This document shows positions 24,724 to 32,279 of a DNA stretch of 64,000 nucleotides, one piece after another; the stretch's first letter is position 1, and the number at the start of each line of letters is the position of its first letter. Where the stretch lies: assembly GCF_014205845.1 (NCBI RefSeq), contig NZ_JACHCR010000026.1:43674-107673 (forward strand), in the 5' to 3' direction. This DNA comes from Mucilaginibacter cryoferens. Its GTDB lineage: Bacteria; Bacteroidota; Bacteroidia; Sphingobacteriales; Sphingobacteriaceae. Made by a program: the position numbers and the translations under genes. Below the pieces are notes generated by a model that saw only the letters and a list, made by a program, of their open reading frames with translations, was not told the origin of the DNA and made no database searches.

Positions 24724-25401
24724 TTGAAAATATTGGTAATAGAAGACGAGCAGGGCCTGCGTGAGAATATCACCAGCTACCTTAATGTAGATGGTAATAT
24801 CTGCGAGAGCTGTAATGCCCTGTTACCCGCATTACAGAAGCTGGCAGACTATGATTACGATTGTGTACTGCTGGATATTGGGTTGCCGGATGGGGAAGGG
24901 TTTGAAGTGCTGAGTTTTTTAAGAACTCACCAGAAGAGCGAAGCAGTACTGATCATCTCGGCCCGAAACTCGTTAGATGACAAATTAAAAGGATTGAATA
25001 TTGGTGCAGACGATTACCTTACCAAGCCATTTCATTTGGCCGAGCTAAAGGCGCGTTTAATGGCCGTGTACCGCAGAAAGGCATTAAATACCAACAATAA
25101 ACTGCTTTTTAATGAAATAGCGATTGATGTACTTGGCCGAACCGTTGAAGTAAATGATACCGGTATTGTTTTAACCAGGAAGGAGTATGATATGTTGTTG
25201 TATTTTATTGCTAATAAAGGTAAAGTGATATCAAAAAATGCCATAGCAGAACACCTTTGGGGAGATGAGATGGATATGCATGATAACTTCGATTTTATTT
25301 ACACACATATCAAAAACCTGCGCAGAAAACTATTGGATGCCGGAGGTAAAGATTATTTAACTTCTATTTACGGTTTGGGCTATAAATTTATCGCTTCATG
25401 A
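24724..25401 (+). CDS. OmpR-family response regulator
   Basis: 225 residues beginning at TTG 24724 (MKILVIEDEQ after initiation); no in-frame ATG fits the receiver start. Receiver domain with E7/D8 and phospho-acceptor Asp51 (LLDIGLPDGEG), Lys in YLTKPFHLAELK, then a winged-helix domain (LTRKEYDMLLYFIANKGKVISK...DFIYTHIKNLRRKL). The stop overlaps the ATG of the kinase gene (ATGA). Four CTTCA-N6-CTTCA repeats lie before this gene and neighbouring genes and are the best candidates for its binding site, because OmpR-type dimers bind direct repeats about 11 bp apart. Its kinase gene is interrupted by a stop codon. Confidence 0.92.
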   Translation: MKILVIEDEQGLRENITSYLNVDGNICESCNALLPALQKLADYDYDCVLLDIGLPDGEGFEVLSFLRTHQKSEAVLIISARNSLDDKLKGLNIGADDYLTKPFHLAELKARLMAVYRRKALNTNNKLLFNEIAIDVLGRTVEVNDTGIVLTRKEYDMLLYFIANKGKVISKNAIAEHLWGDEMDMHDNFDFIYTHIKNLRRKLLDAGGKDYLTSIYGLGYKFIAS

Positions 25402-26648
25402 AACTATCCGCGCATTATACCAGAACCAGTGTATACATTACCTTAGCTGTTTTACTGGCCGGCGCGGTCATTTATTACTTTGCTATCAATTATATTGCTC
25501 AGCAACAGCTGGATCGCGGCCTGTAGCAGCAATTAGCAGAGGCCGAAGAATATGGCCGTAGCAGTAACCAGGACCCACAACAGTACGATCTGGACAGGGA
25601 TCATGCCATATTTATAAAAACCGGTCTGCAGCAATTGAATAAGCGCTTTTTTGATACCACATATTTTAATCCAAAAGAACAACGGGCAGAAGCCGGGCGT
25701 GCTGTTGAAGACCTGATTAAAGTAAAAGGTAATAATTATAAAGTTGTTATTACCATATCACGGGCGGGGCAAAAGTATCTTATTGAAGTGATCACCATTA
25801 TTACGCTCACCCTGCTGGCAGGTTTGCTGGGGGTGTTGTTTATAACCAACAAATACCTGCTCAATGGTCTCTGGAAACCTTTTCAACTAACATTAAAAGA
25901 GATTAAGCAATTTAATATAGCCGATGTTGACCAGTTTAAAGGTAAGCCAAGTGAGGTAGATGAATTTACAGAGCTTAATGAAGCGATACGGGAAATGTCG
26001 TTAAGAGTAACTCATGATTACCTAAACCTGAAACAGTTTACAGAAAATGCCTCGCACGAAATGATGACCCCGCTGGCAGTAGTAACTACTAAGCTGGATA
26101 CGCTAATACAGGACGAAACTTTGAGCGCAGAGCAACTGGCACAGATCACAGATATTTACAGCTCTATCAATAAATCCAGCCGCCTTAATCAATCTTTATT
26201 ATTACTCGCCAAGCTGGAAAATAAACTCATTATTGAAGATGAGCCTATTGACCTGGAAATTATGCTGACCGAAAAAATGCTGCAATTTCAGGAGTTGATG
26301 CAAACCAAACAATTATTGTTTGAGCACAACCTGGAGCCCCGGCAAATAATGGCTAGCAGATACCTTATTGATATTTTACTAAACAATTTGTTCAGTAACG
26401 CCATCAGGCACAATAATCGGCAGGGCGTTATTATCGTTGAATTGGCAGGAGGTTTACTCTCTATAAAAAACAACGGCATTGACCACCCGTTAAACGCAAA
26501 CCTGATTTTTGAGCGGTTTCAAAAAGGCAAGGAATCACAAGGTACAGGCCTGGGATTAACGCTGGTTAAAAATATATGCCATCACTACGGATATTTAATT
26601 CACTACCATTATGAATCGGGATGGCACACTTTTACCGTTACATTTTAA
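25398..26648 (+). pseudogene. sensor histidine kinase interrupted by an in-frame amber codon
   Basis: The ATG at 25398 overlaps the regulator stop. The frame reads a first membrane helix (VYITLAVLLAGAVIYYFAINYI) and then meets TAG at 25524-25526 (codon 43, within LDRGL-stop-QQLAEAEEYG). The same frame continues without any further stop for 373 codons to 26648. The downstream part has a second membrane helix (~VITIITLTLLAGLLGVLFIT), the His box NASHEMMTPLAVVTTK, N box LLNNLFSNAIRHN and G2 GTGLGLTLVKNI. A single change such as CAG or GAG to TAG explains it. Restart from TTG 25635 would give a kinase with one membrane helix and most of the sensor missing. A sequencing error cannot be excluded. 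Confidence 0.85.
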
Positions 26649-26724
26649 CAAAATCACAGGTAGTGCTGTATGCTCCTATCTTAATAATGTCACGTTTATC
26701 ATACAATTGAAATTTAGCAGCCAA

Positions 26725-26740
26725 CTTCAATTTTGCTTCA
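26725..26740 (+). promoter_or_regulatory. CTTCA-N6-CTTCA direct repeat (site 3, before outer-membrane protein gene)
   Basis: Reads CTTCA ATTTTG CTTCA preceded by AA, 60 bp before the start at 26800. Matches sites 1, 2 and 4 in half-sites and spacing. Confidence 0.7.
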
Positions 26741-26799
26741 GATTGCCATTATAGTTTTAGGGCGAATGCGATTTGCATACGTTTTAAAGCCCAATATTA

Positions 26800-27558
26800 A
26801 TGAAATATGTTTGCTTGCTCATCCTTGCTTTATCTTCCCTGAAACTCAAAGCGCAGGATAATTATGAGATACAGGTTTATGGTTCAGAAACGGTAGAAAA
26901 AGGTAGCACCATGGTAGAGCTGCATAGCAACTACACCATTAACGGCAGCACAGTAGTAACCAACGGCCAATTGCCTACCAATCATGTTGAACATGAAACT
27001 ATAGAGATTACCCACGGATGGACCCCTTGGTTTGAAACCGGATTCTATTTTTTTAATTCGATAGGTGATGCCGGGCGTACCGCCTATGTGGGTTCTCATA
27101 TAAGGCCAAGGGTTGCCGCTCCCTTAAGCTGGAATTGGCCGGTGGGTGTAAGTATATCAACTGAATTTGGCTTTCAAAAAAGTGCATTTTCTGCCAATAC
27201 AAGCACATTAGAGATCAGACCCATTGTAGATAAAAAATGGAATAAATTATATATTTCGGTTAACCCTACTCTTGAGAAAAGTTTCAAAGGGCCGGATGAG
27301 AACCGTGGCTTTACCTTTTCGCCCAATGTTAAAGGTAGCTATGATGTAACTAAAGTTGTTGCCCTCGGATTAGAGTATTATGGCAGTACCGGACCATTTT
27401 TTCATTATGATGCTTTCAAACAACAAGATCACCAGCTATTTGCTGCAACAGACCTCAACTTCGACCCGAAATGGGAATTTAACGGGGGAGTAGGGTACGG
27501 CTTTACATCGGCGGCAGATAGGGTAATTGTGAAGATCATTGTGGGCAGGAGGTTTTGA
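26800..27558 (+). CDS. predicted outer-membrane beta-barrel protein, unknown function
   Basis: 252 residues: signal peptide (MKYVCLLILALSSLKLKAQ), then alternating strands with aromatic residues (WTPWFETGFYFFNSIG, LEYYGSTGPFFHYDAF) and a final strand ending VIVKIIVGRRF, whose terminal Phe is the usual outer-membrane barrel signature. The length suggests an 8-10-strand barrel. I cannot assign a named family with confidence. The gene follows the interrupted kinase by ~150 bp and has its own CTTCA repeat, so it probably belongs to the same regulon as the VIT1/CCC1 transporter. A role in envelope metal or small-ligand handling is inference only. Confidence 0.75.
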   Translation: MKYVCLLILALSSLKLKAQDNYEIQVYGSETVEKGSTMVELHSNYTINGSTVVTNGQLPTNHVEHETIEITHGWTPWFETGFYFFNSIGDAGRTAYVGSHIRPRVAAPLSWNWPVGVSISTEFGFQKSAFSANTSTLEIRPIVDKKWNKLYISVNPTLEKSFKGPDENRGFTFSPNVKGSYDVTKVVALGLEYYGSTGPFFHYDAFKQQDHQLFAATDLNFDPKWEFNGGVGYGFTSAADRVIVKIIVGRRF

Positions 27559-27720
27559 TCTGCTTTCAAACAAACCGATATCCCGAATAAATAAGATCAA
27601 GATACCTACTTAAGGCGTTTGCAGGTACTGGATGTGATTGCAGGTTTTTCCATTTCAGGAATTAAGCAAAATATATGCAAATTCGCAGCTCGTGCTGATC
27701 AAGAAAAAATATTATTCTCA

Positions 27721-28062
27721 ATGAAAGAACAACTGTTTACTTTAATTACTGCTTTAAAAAAAGGTTCAATAGCGTTTAATGAGGTTATTGCATTTATAGA
27801 AACTTATTACCAGCATCAACCTACTGCATTTAAAAATGGCGATGCATATAACGAAGCAACGCAAAATCAGGGTAGTGCCAGGGTATTTGCTTTTGCTCAA
27901 ATTAATAATTTAAGTGCAGAAGATACCCTTTACTTATTTGCAGAGCATTATCAATCGGTGTTGGCTACTCCTGATGCAACAGATCATCAAAATATAAGGC
28001 AATTTATGGCTTACGGCTGGCCGGGGATTGTTTTTGAAGGAATGGCTTTGGTTGTAAAATAA
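27721..28062 (+). CDS. HopJ-type III effector-like protein
   Basis: 113 residues from ATG 27721. The frame is open back to 27619, but the extra 34 residues have no family resemblance and begin with TTG. The sequence FNEVIAFIETYYQHQPTAFKNG, then NQGSARVFAFAQINNLS and the end RQFMAYGWPGIVFEG match the HopJ family. Despite the name, which comes from a Pseudomonas effector, the family is widespread in free-living bacteria with no type III system, and none is present here. It is a small cytosolic protein of unknown role. A long hairpin follows its stop. Confidence 0.8.
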   Translation: MKEQLFTLITALKKGSIAFNEVIAFIETYYQHQPTAFKNGDAYNEATQNQGSARVFAFAQINNLSAEDTLYLFAEHYQSVLATPDATDHQNIRQFMAYGWPGIVFEGMALVVK

Positions 28063-28071
28063 AATATTTGA

Positions 28072-28118
28072 TTTTTGAAAAGATGCTGGCTTAAAGCAGG
28101 CCAGTATCTTTTCAAAAA
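28072..28118. terminator. bidirectional hairpin terminator between HopJ-like and NTF2-like genes
   Basis: Arms 28072-28090 and 28100-28118 pair over 19 bp with one G-U wobble around a 9-base loop. The outer ends are T5 and A5, giving a U-tract on each strand. It begins 10 bp after the HopJ-like stop and also lies downstream of the convergent NTF2-like gene. Confidence 0.75.
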
Positions 28119-28208
28119 ATGAGTCTGGATTTGTGCTATAAAAGGCAATAAGGAAACGGTTTGATGATTATCAATCAGGATTAGTTTACCACAATTAAAG
28201 GATATTAA

Positions 28209-28706
28209 TCAATGCCCTACGCTAACTACCCTGGTTACTTTCCATTGGTTATCCTTAAGTTGCCAAACGTGTACAAATTTCATGATGCCAATAATTTTCT
28301 GGCCGTTTTCCGTATGGGTAAAACTATGGGTACCCATTTCAATAGCGCCAAAACCGGGCATGGGGTAAACCTCCAGGCTTTCTTTGATTAGCTCGCGCTT
28401 TAAGTCGCTGGCCTGCTTGTTTTCGAAAATGCCCTTAAAGCCGGCCATGGTGGCCTCATAGCCTGTTACACCCTTGCCATCGTTATAAAACTCTACATCT
28501 GGAGAAAACAGGGTTTTCATTACTTCCAGGTTATGGTTATTAAAGGCATCAAACATCACACTATCCATGTGGGCAATAGTTTTGTATAATTGAGCGTCCT
28601 TAGGCTTAAAATGTGCATCTTGGGCGTTTGCTTTAGTATAACTGATACAAATAGCCAATATTACTGCAAGGCCGGTAAACAGGAGTGGTTTATATGATTT
28701 TTTCAT
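28209..28706 (-). CDS. exported NTF2-like / DUF4440-type protein
   Basis: 165 residues from ATG 28706 (MKKSYKPLLF). The upstream ATG at 28724 would add six residues and weaken the signal peptide, which ends near ANAQ. The mature part shows the SnoaL/NTF2 cone: YKTIAHMDSVMFDAFNNHNLEVMKTLFSPDVEFYNDGKGVTG followed by strands SFTHTENGQKIIGIMKFVHVWQLKDNQWKVTRVVSVGH. This fold binds small hydrophobic ligands or acts as an enzyme scaffold; no catalytic set is evident. The periplasmic location is inferred from the signal. It is a single gene, convergent with HopJ. Confidence 0.75.
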   Translation of the reverse strand: MKKSYKPLLFTGLAVILAICISYTKANAQDAHFKPKDAQLYKTIAHMDSVMFDAFNNHNLEVMKTLFSPDVEFYNDGKGVTGYEATMAGFKGIFENKQASDLKRELIKESLEVYPMPGFGAIEMGTHSFTHTENGQKIIGIMKFVHVWQLKDNQWKVTRVVSVGH

Positions 28707-28793
28707 GAGATTAAATGTTTGCATTATATAAGTAAGACGCAGGAGAGTAGTCCGTCGTTACAGTAATGCAATACATTTGCCATTAAACAAAAA

Positions 28794-28818
28794 AGACCCA
28801 AAGCTATTGCCTGGGTCT
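28794..28818 (-). terminator. intrinsic terminator at the end of the polysaccharide/heptose transcript
   Basis: AGACCCA (28794-28800) pairs with TGGGTCT (28812-28818). On the minus strand the stem runs straight into TTTTTTG, a classical U-tract. It lies 165 bp beyond the stop of rfaE2, the last gene of the long minus-strand run. Confidence 0.75.
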
Positions 28819-28905
28819 ATTCAAATCATTCGATAATTTGATTGGTAGTGTTAAGTGAATAGTACTAAGCCTTAAGTCGAAAGTTAAATTTGCTCTTTTT
28901 ACCTG

Positions 28906-28925
28906 GAACTTAAGACTTTCGACTA
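28906..28925 (-). repeat. 20-bp dispersed repeat, copy 1
   Basis: Its reverse complement, TAGTCGAAAGTCTTAAGTTC, is identical to 36519-36538. A partial inverted companion (CTTAAGTCGAAAGTT, 28871-28885) lies beside it, so the locus can form a hairpin. The two copies lie at the end of, and inside, the polysaccharide locus. Confidence 0.7.
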
Positions 28926-28982
28926 ATGAGTATCTGCCATCACACGGTTAACACTTACCGTAATAACAAATAATTTGCTTGT

Positions 28983-29486
28983 TTAACTACCCTGATTTTT
29001 TACTTTTTCCATAATAGCTGTTGAGGAGTATCCATCAACAAAATGAATTGTTTTAACCTCGCCGCCATTTGCAATTACCTCGGCGGCGCCCACAATATTT
29101 TCAACCGAATAATCGGCGCCTTTCACCAGTATATCAGGTTTTAGATCAATAATTAAGTTGAGCGGTGTATTGTCACCAAAAATAATTACCATATCTACAA
29201 AGCATAAACAGGCTAATAGGGCAGCCCTGCTGCTTTGGTCATTTACAGGCCTTGCAGGTCCTTTTATTTGCCTTACAGAGCTGTCGCTGTTTAAGCCAAT
29301 GATTAGTTTGTTACCCAGGGCGGCCGATTTGGCTAAATAGCTCAAATGCCCTATATGGATCAAATCAAACACGCCATTGGTGAAAACTACCTTGTTTTCT
29401 TCAAACTGCCATGCCTGTACCTGTTTTTTTGCGGTAGATAGATCGTATACTTTTTCGGCTATTATGTTTTCAAAGGGTTGTGTCAT
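28983..29486 (-). CDS. rfaE2: HldE-C/RfaE2-type heptose-1-phosphate adenylyltransferase
   Basis: 167 residues of the cytidylyltransferase-like fold: VVFTNGVFDLIHIGHLSYL (~33-51) carries the nucleotide-binding HxGH (HIGH), followed by LIIGLNSDSSVRQIKG, RAALLACLCFVDMVIIF and the closing DGYSSTAIMEKV, with the STA/I motif. It converts D-glycero-beta-D-manno-heptose 1-phosphate and ATP to the ADP-sugar. The matching kinase (rfaE1) and isomerase (gmhA) are encoded 10 kb upstream on the same strand, so heptose is probably built into the surface polymer or LPS. It lies 6 bp after a CheY-like gene and is last before the terminator at 28794-28818. Confidence 0.88.
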   Translation of the reverse strand: MTQPFENIIAEKVYDLSTAKKQVQAWQFEENKVVFTNGVFDLIHIGHLSYLAKSAALGNKLIIGLNSDSSVRQIKGPARPVNDQSSRAALLACLCFVDMVIIFGDNTPLNLIIDLKPDILVKGADYSVENIVGAAEVIANGGEVKTIHFVDGYSSTAIMEKVKNQGS

Positions 29487-29492
29487 TTATAG

Positions 29493-29906
29493 TCAGTTTA
29501 TTTCGGTACTATCTATACCGGCATCAAATATTTTTTTTAAAGCAAGCCTCGTCATTGGTTTAATGATATAATCTTTAACAGACATGTATTTTTTTGAACG
29601 GGAAATATCCCCGGGATCTATCGACGACGAAATAACATAGATCATGATGGGTTTGGCAACCTTTTGCTGAATGCGTTTATAGTTTTCTAAAAAATCCCAG
29701 CCGTTCATAATGGGCATGTTTAAATCCAAAAATATAATGTCGGGAAGTTTATCAACGTCCTCTTTATTTTTATCTAAAAATGCCAACACCTCTACAGCGT
29801 TGTTACTGTAGGTGATATAATCGTTGGGGGTAGATACATAGCGGGCCAACATTCTTTCCATTATAAAGTGTTGAATAGGTTCGTCGTCAATAACAATTAA
29901 GTTCAC
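29493..29906 (-). CDS. stand-alone CheY-like response regulator
   Basis: 137 residues, a receiver domain only: acidic pair D7/D8 (VIDDEP), phospho-acceptor Asp61 (IIFLDLNMPIMNGW), Ser/Ser after strand 4 (YVISSSIDP) and the Lys in DYIIKPM. There is no output domain. Such regulators act by protein contact, often downstream of hybrid kinases in Bacteroidota. It lies between the dehydratase remnant and rfaE2 within the polysaccharide run, and no kinase is adjacent. It may tune polysaccharide export or synthesis; this is inference from position. Confidence 0.85.
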   Translation of the reverse strand: MNLIVIDDEPIQHFIMERMLARYVSTPNDYITYSNNAVEVLAFLDKNKEDVDKLPDIIFLDLNMPIMNGWDFLENYKRIQQKVAKPIMIYVISSSIDPGDISRSKKYMSVKDYIIKPMTRLALKKIFDAGIDSTEIN

Positions 29907-29938
29907 ATCATAGGTTTTAGCAGGAGGTAAATAATGAA

Positions 29939-30470
29939 CTATTCAAATTGATTTTTAATCTCGTAACCCATTTCTTTTAATACTTTTTCTTTTTGGAAAA
30001 TAATGATGTCAGATGTTACCATATCGTTAACCAACATTTTTAAATCGTATTTTATCTTCCATCTCAGTTTTTCGATGGCCTTTGTAGGGTCGCCTATTAA
30101 AAGGTGAATTTTGTTTTTTTGGGTTACTTGCAAAATCCTTATCGCTTCCAAAATCCTGAGTGTGCCTATTCCATCGGCATTTGGAGTATACTACGGAGTA
30201 TCAAAGCCAACCTTAACGTGCGACATCACTCCACGGTTGTAGATTCGTCGGGCTGCACTTGTTGTATAATGCGTATGAGGTTGGTCGACTCGGATAGGTC
30301 GCCATAATGCATAATAAAGCGTCTATCGTCATCATGCTGGCCCTGGTATAAATGGTCAATGCGCTCGGCATTAAAGAGTTAGATTCTTCGTTTTATTCCA
30401 TGAACTTCGTGGTTTTTTAATAAGCACGATAACAATTTGCAGTAAGCACAATATAAAAGTACCGACTAAT
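29939..30470 (-). pseudogene. gmd: decayed GDP-mannose 4,6-dehydratase gene (gmd remnant)
   Basis: The minus strand preserves recognisable Gmd blocks in order but in changing frames: EVHGIKRR (~30375-30405), then LFNAERIDHLYQ and HYGDLSESTNLIRIIQQVQPDE (~30245-30372), then, after a 1-base deletion, SHVKVGFDTP-stop-YTPNADGIGTLRILEAIRIL, and finally the C-terminal end GDPTKAIEKL...KYDLKMLVNDMV...NQFE. Stops interrupt the frame after KRRI and at the Glu of DTPEY, and roughly 200 central residues are missing. Intact Gmd makes GDP-4-keto-6-deoxymannose for fucose, rhamnose or colitose branches. The 70-residue stretch open at 29939-30151 is only the tail of this remnant, not a separate gene. Confidence 0.85.
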
Positions 30471-30539
30471 AGAAATAGCGGGAAAACCGGTACTATTATA
30501 TATGCCGGATGGGAAATGAAATTGAGGCAATAAAAGCAA

Positions 30540-30788
30540 TTAAGCTTCTTCTATGTGTATCACGTGTTTGGGCCTTGAAAGGGAAACTTCAGCCTCCTGA
30601 TAAAGATAATTTGATGAAGAATATTCATAAACAGCAACCTCAGTAAGGTGTATGCTAATAACTCCGTTGTGCTCGGTTAACGATTTTACTGAACCGAAAA
30701 ATGTTAGATCACGTTCCATATCGGTAACGTAAAATTTTTTATTTTGGGACGTAGCCATTACAGAATCGCAAGTTAAGAAAAGTTGCAT
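30540..30788 (-). CDS. small protein of unknown function
   Basis: 82 residues as read from ATG 30788; a second ATG at 30758 (MATSQNKKFYVTDMERDL) is an equally plausible start. It shows no signal or membrane helix, and alternating strands (KFYVTDMERDLTFFGSVKSLTEHNGVISIHLTEVAVYEY) suggest a small beta-rich fold. I do not recognise a family. It lies between the WcaI-type transferase gene and the gmd remnant on the same strand. It may be a genuine small gene of the locus or a fragment. Coding character is moderate. Confidence 0.45.
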   Translation of the reverse strand: MQLFLTCDSVMATSQNKKFYVTDMERDLTFFGSVKSLTEHNGVISIHLTEVAVYEYSSSNYLYQEAEVSLSRPKHVIHIEEA

Positions 30789-30918
30789 ATGTTTTGCTCT
30801 TTAATTAGCTTGTATACGTAAAGCCTTGTTAATGGTTATGGTTTTTAGGAATAATTTTAACGTTTTATTTTATTAGTTGCTGTTATATTATTAAAATAAT
30901 GTTTTGATAAAGAGATGG

Positions 30919-32211
30919 TTATTTTAATTCTAAATATTCAAGAGGCGGTTGGTCCTCGTTTATTGTAGGAGGCCTGTTTTCTAATTTAATAAAGATCTTA
31001 TTAAGAATGCTGTTTTTGTTTAAATGGTTTTCCGCGTAGTTTCGCCCGTTAAGCTTTAATGTAGTGTTATCTGATATACAGCATGATAAGATTGCCTCTT
31101 CCAGAGAGCTTAAATTTTCGGAGGGAATAACAACGCCCATTTCGTTATCGTTAATAATTTCAAAAAGGTTAGTCCCCGGCTCGGCCGTTATAAGTGCCAG
31201 CCCGCCAACTGCCAATATGGTTGTTAATTTCGACGGCATAACCAGGTCACTCGCGCTCTTTTTTTGAAGCACCAGGTGTATATCTGCCATGTTAAGAAAA
31301 TTATTGAACTGGTTTGGTTCCTGCAAAGGTAAAAAGTGAACGTTATTAAGTTTTTGCTCTTTGGCCTTTGCTATAAGCTTTTCTTTATATGGCCCGGTTC
31401 CACAAATTACAAACTTTATAAATGTGGATGTTTCCAGGTGTTTTGCTACCGTTAAAATATTTTCCAGGCCTTGCTTTTCGCCTATACTTCCCGAGTACAA
31501 AACAATTTTATCATCTTTGTGGAAGCCCCACAATATTTTCATTTCCGCATTGTCATATAGTGGGCAATAGGCCGTGGTATCAACCCAGTTTGGAAAAAAT
31601 AAGATGTCTTTTACTGTTTTTTTAGAGATTTTTTTGAGCATCCCTGTAGATATAGTACTTACGTAATCTACCTTTTTCATAATCACGCGTTCCATGGCAA
31701 ATAAGGCTTTAAATGCCCTGTCAGATTTTATTATCTGCAAATCACGGGCAGCCTCAATTTGCAGGTCCTGTATGTGATAGATAATTTTACCTCCCTTAAA
31801 AAACCTATATACCAATCCTAAAAAACCTAGGTGAAATGGCGGGGCGATACAAAATATGTAGTCCTTTTTTGGCTTAAAAAGTAAATATATAACCATTACA
31901 AGGGCCGATACAAAAAAACTAAATTCATGTATCAACCTTTTTAGGCCGCTTGGCTGTTTAGGTACAAACATTGGGCAACGGTAAATATTTAATTTGCCAT
32001 TCTTTAATGTTTCCCTGGTATAAAAGCGGTTTTTGTAGGGCTTTTGAGTTTGCCAGTACGGGTAGTACGGGAATGCCGTAACCATTGTACACAGAAAATT
32101 ATTTTCGGTTAACCACTCTACCATTTCGCCGGTATATTTTCCTATCCCGGTTAACTCTGGCGAAAAGTTTATTCCAATAATAATAACGCTTTTGTTTTTT
32201 AGAACTGACAT
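30919..32211 (-). CDS. wcaI: WcaI-type colanic-acid-like glycosyltransferase (GT4 fold)
   Basis: 430 residues. The N-terminal domain begins SVIIIGINFSPELTGIGKYTGEMVEWL, with the TAFPYYPYWQ motif characteristic of WcaI proteins; the C-terminal GT-B half has VLYSGSIGEKQGLENIL, a pocket strand FVICGTGPYKEKL, and MPSKLTTILAVGGLALITAEPG near the donor site. It should add one sugar to the lipid-linked repeat unit of the polysaccharide at the inner membrane face. It is near the downstream end of the locus, after a methyltransferase gene (68-bp gap). Confidence 0.85.
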   Translation of the reverse strand: MSVLKNKSVIIIGINFSPELTGIGKYTGEMVEWLTENNFLCTMVTAFPYYPYWQTQKPYKNRFYTRETLKNGKLNIYRCPMFVPKQPSGLKRLIHEFSFFVSALVMVIYLLFKPKKDYIFCIAPPFHLGFLGLVYRFFKGGKIIYHIQDLQIEAARDLQIIKSDRAFKALFAMERVIMKKVDYVSTISTGMLKKISKKTVKDILFFPNWVDTTAYCPLYDNAEMKILWGFHKDDKIVLYSGSIGEKQGLENILTVAKHLETSTFIKFVICGTGPYKEKLIAKAKEQKLNNVHFLPLQEPNQFNNFLNMADIHLVLQKKSASDLVMPSKLTTILAVGGLALITAEPGTNLFEIINDNEMGVVIPSENLSSLEEAILSCCISDNTTLKLNGRNYAENHLNKNSILNKIFIKLENRPPTINEDQPPLEYLELK

Positions 32212-32279
32212 ATCATTTGATTACAAATACTATTAATAAAAATCACATTAGAAATGTGTTTTGATGTCTGATGACGGTT

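Noticed and set aside
25524..25526. Programmed readthrough or recoding of the TAG in the kinase
   Set aside because: No pyrrolysine-type element or stable stem-loop is apparent just downstream; mutation or sequence error is simpler.
27619..27720. 34-residue N-terminal extension of the HopJ-like protein
   Set aside because: Begins with TTG and has no resemblance to the family, whereas the ATG at 27721 starts the conserved domain.
29939..30151. 70-residue stretch as an independent small gene
   Set aside because: Its sequence joins the middle and the end of Gmd across a deletion, so it is part of the gmd remnant.
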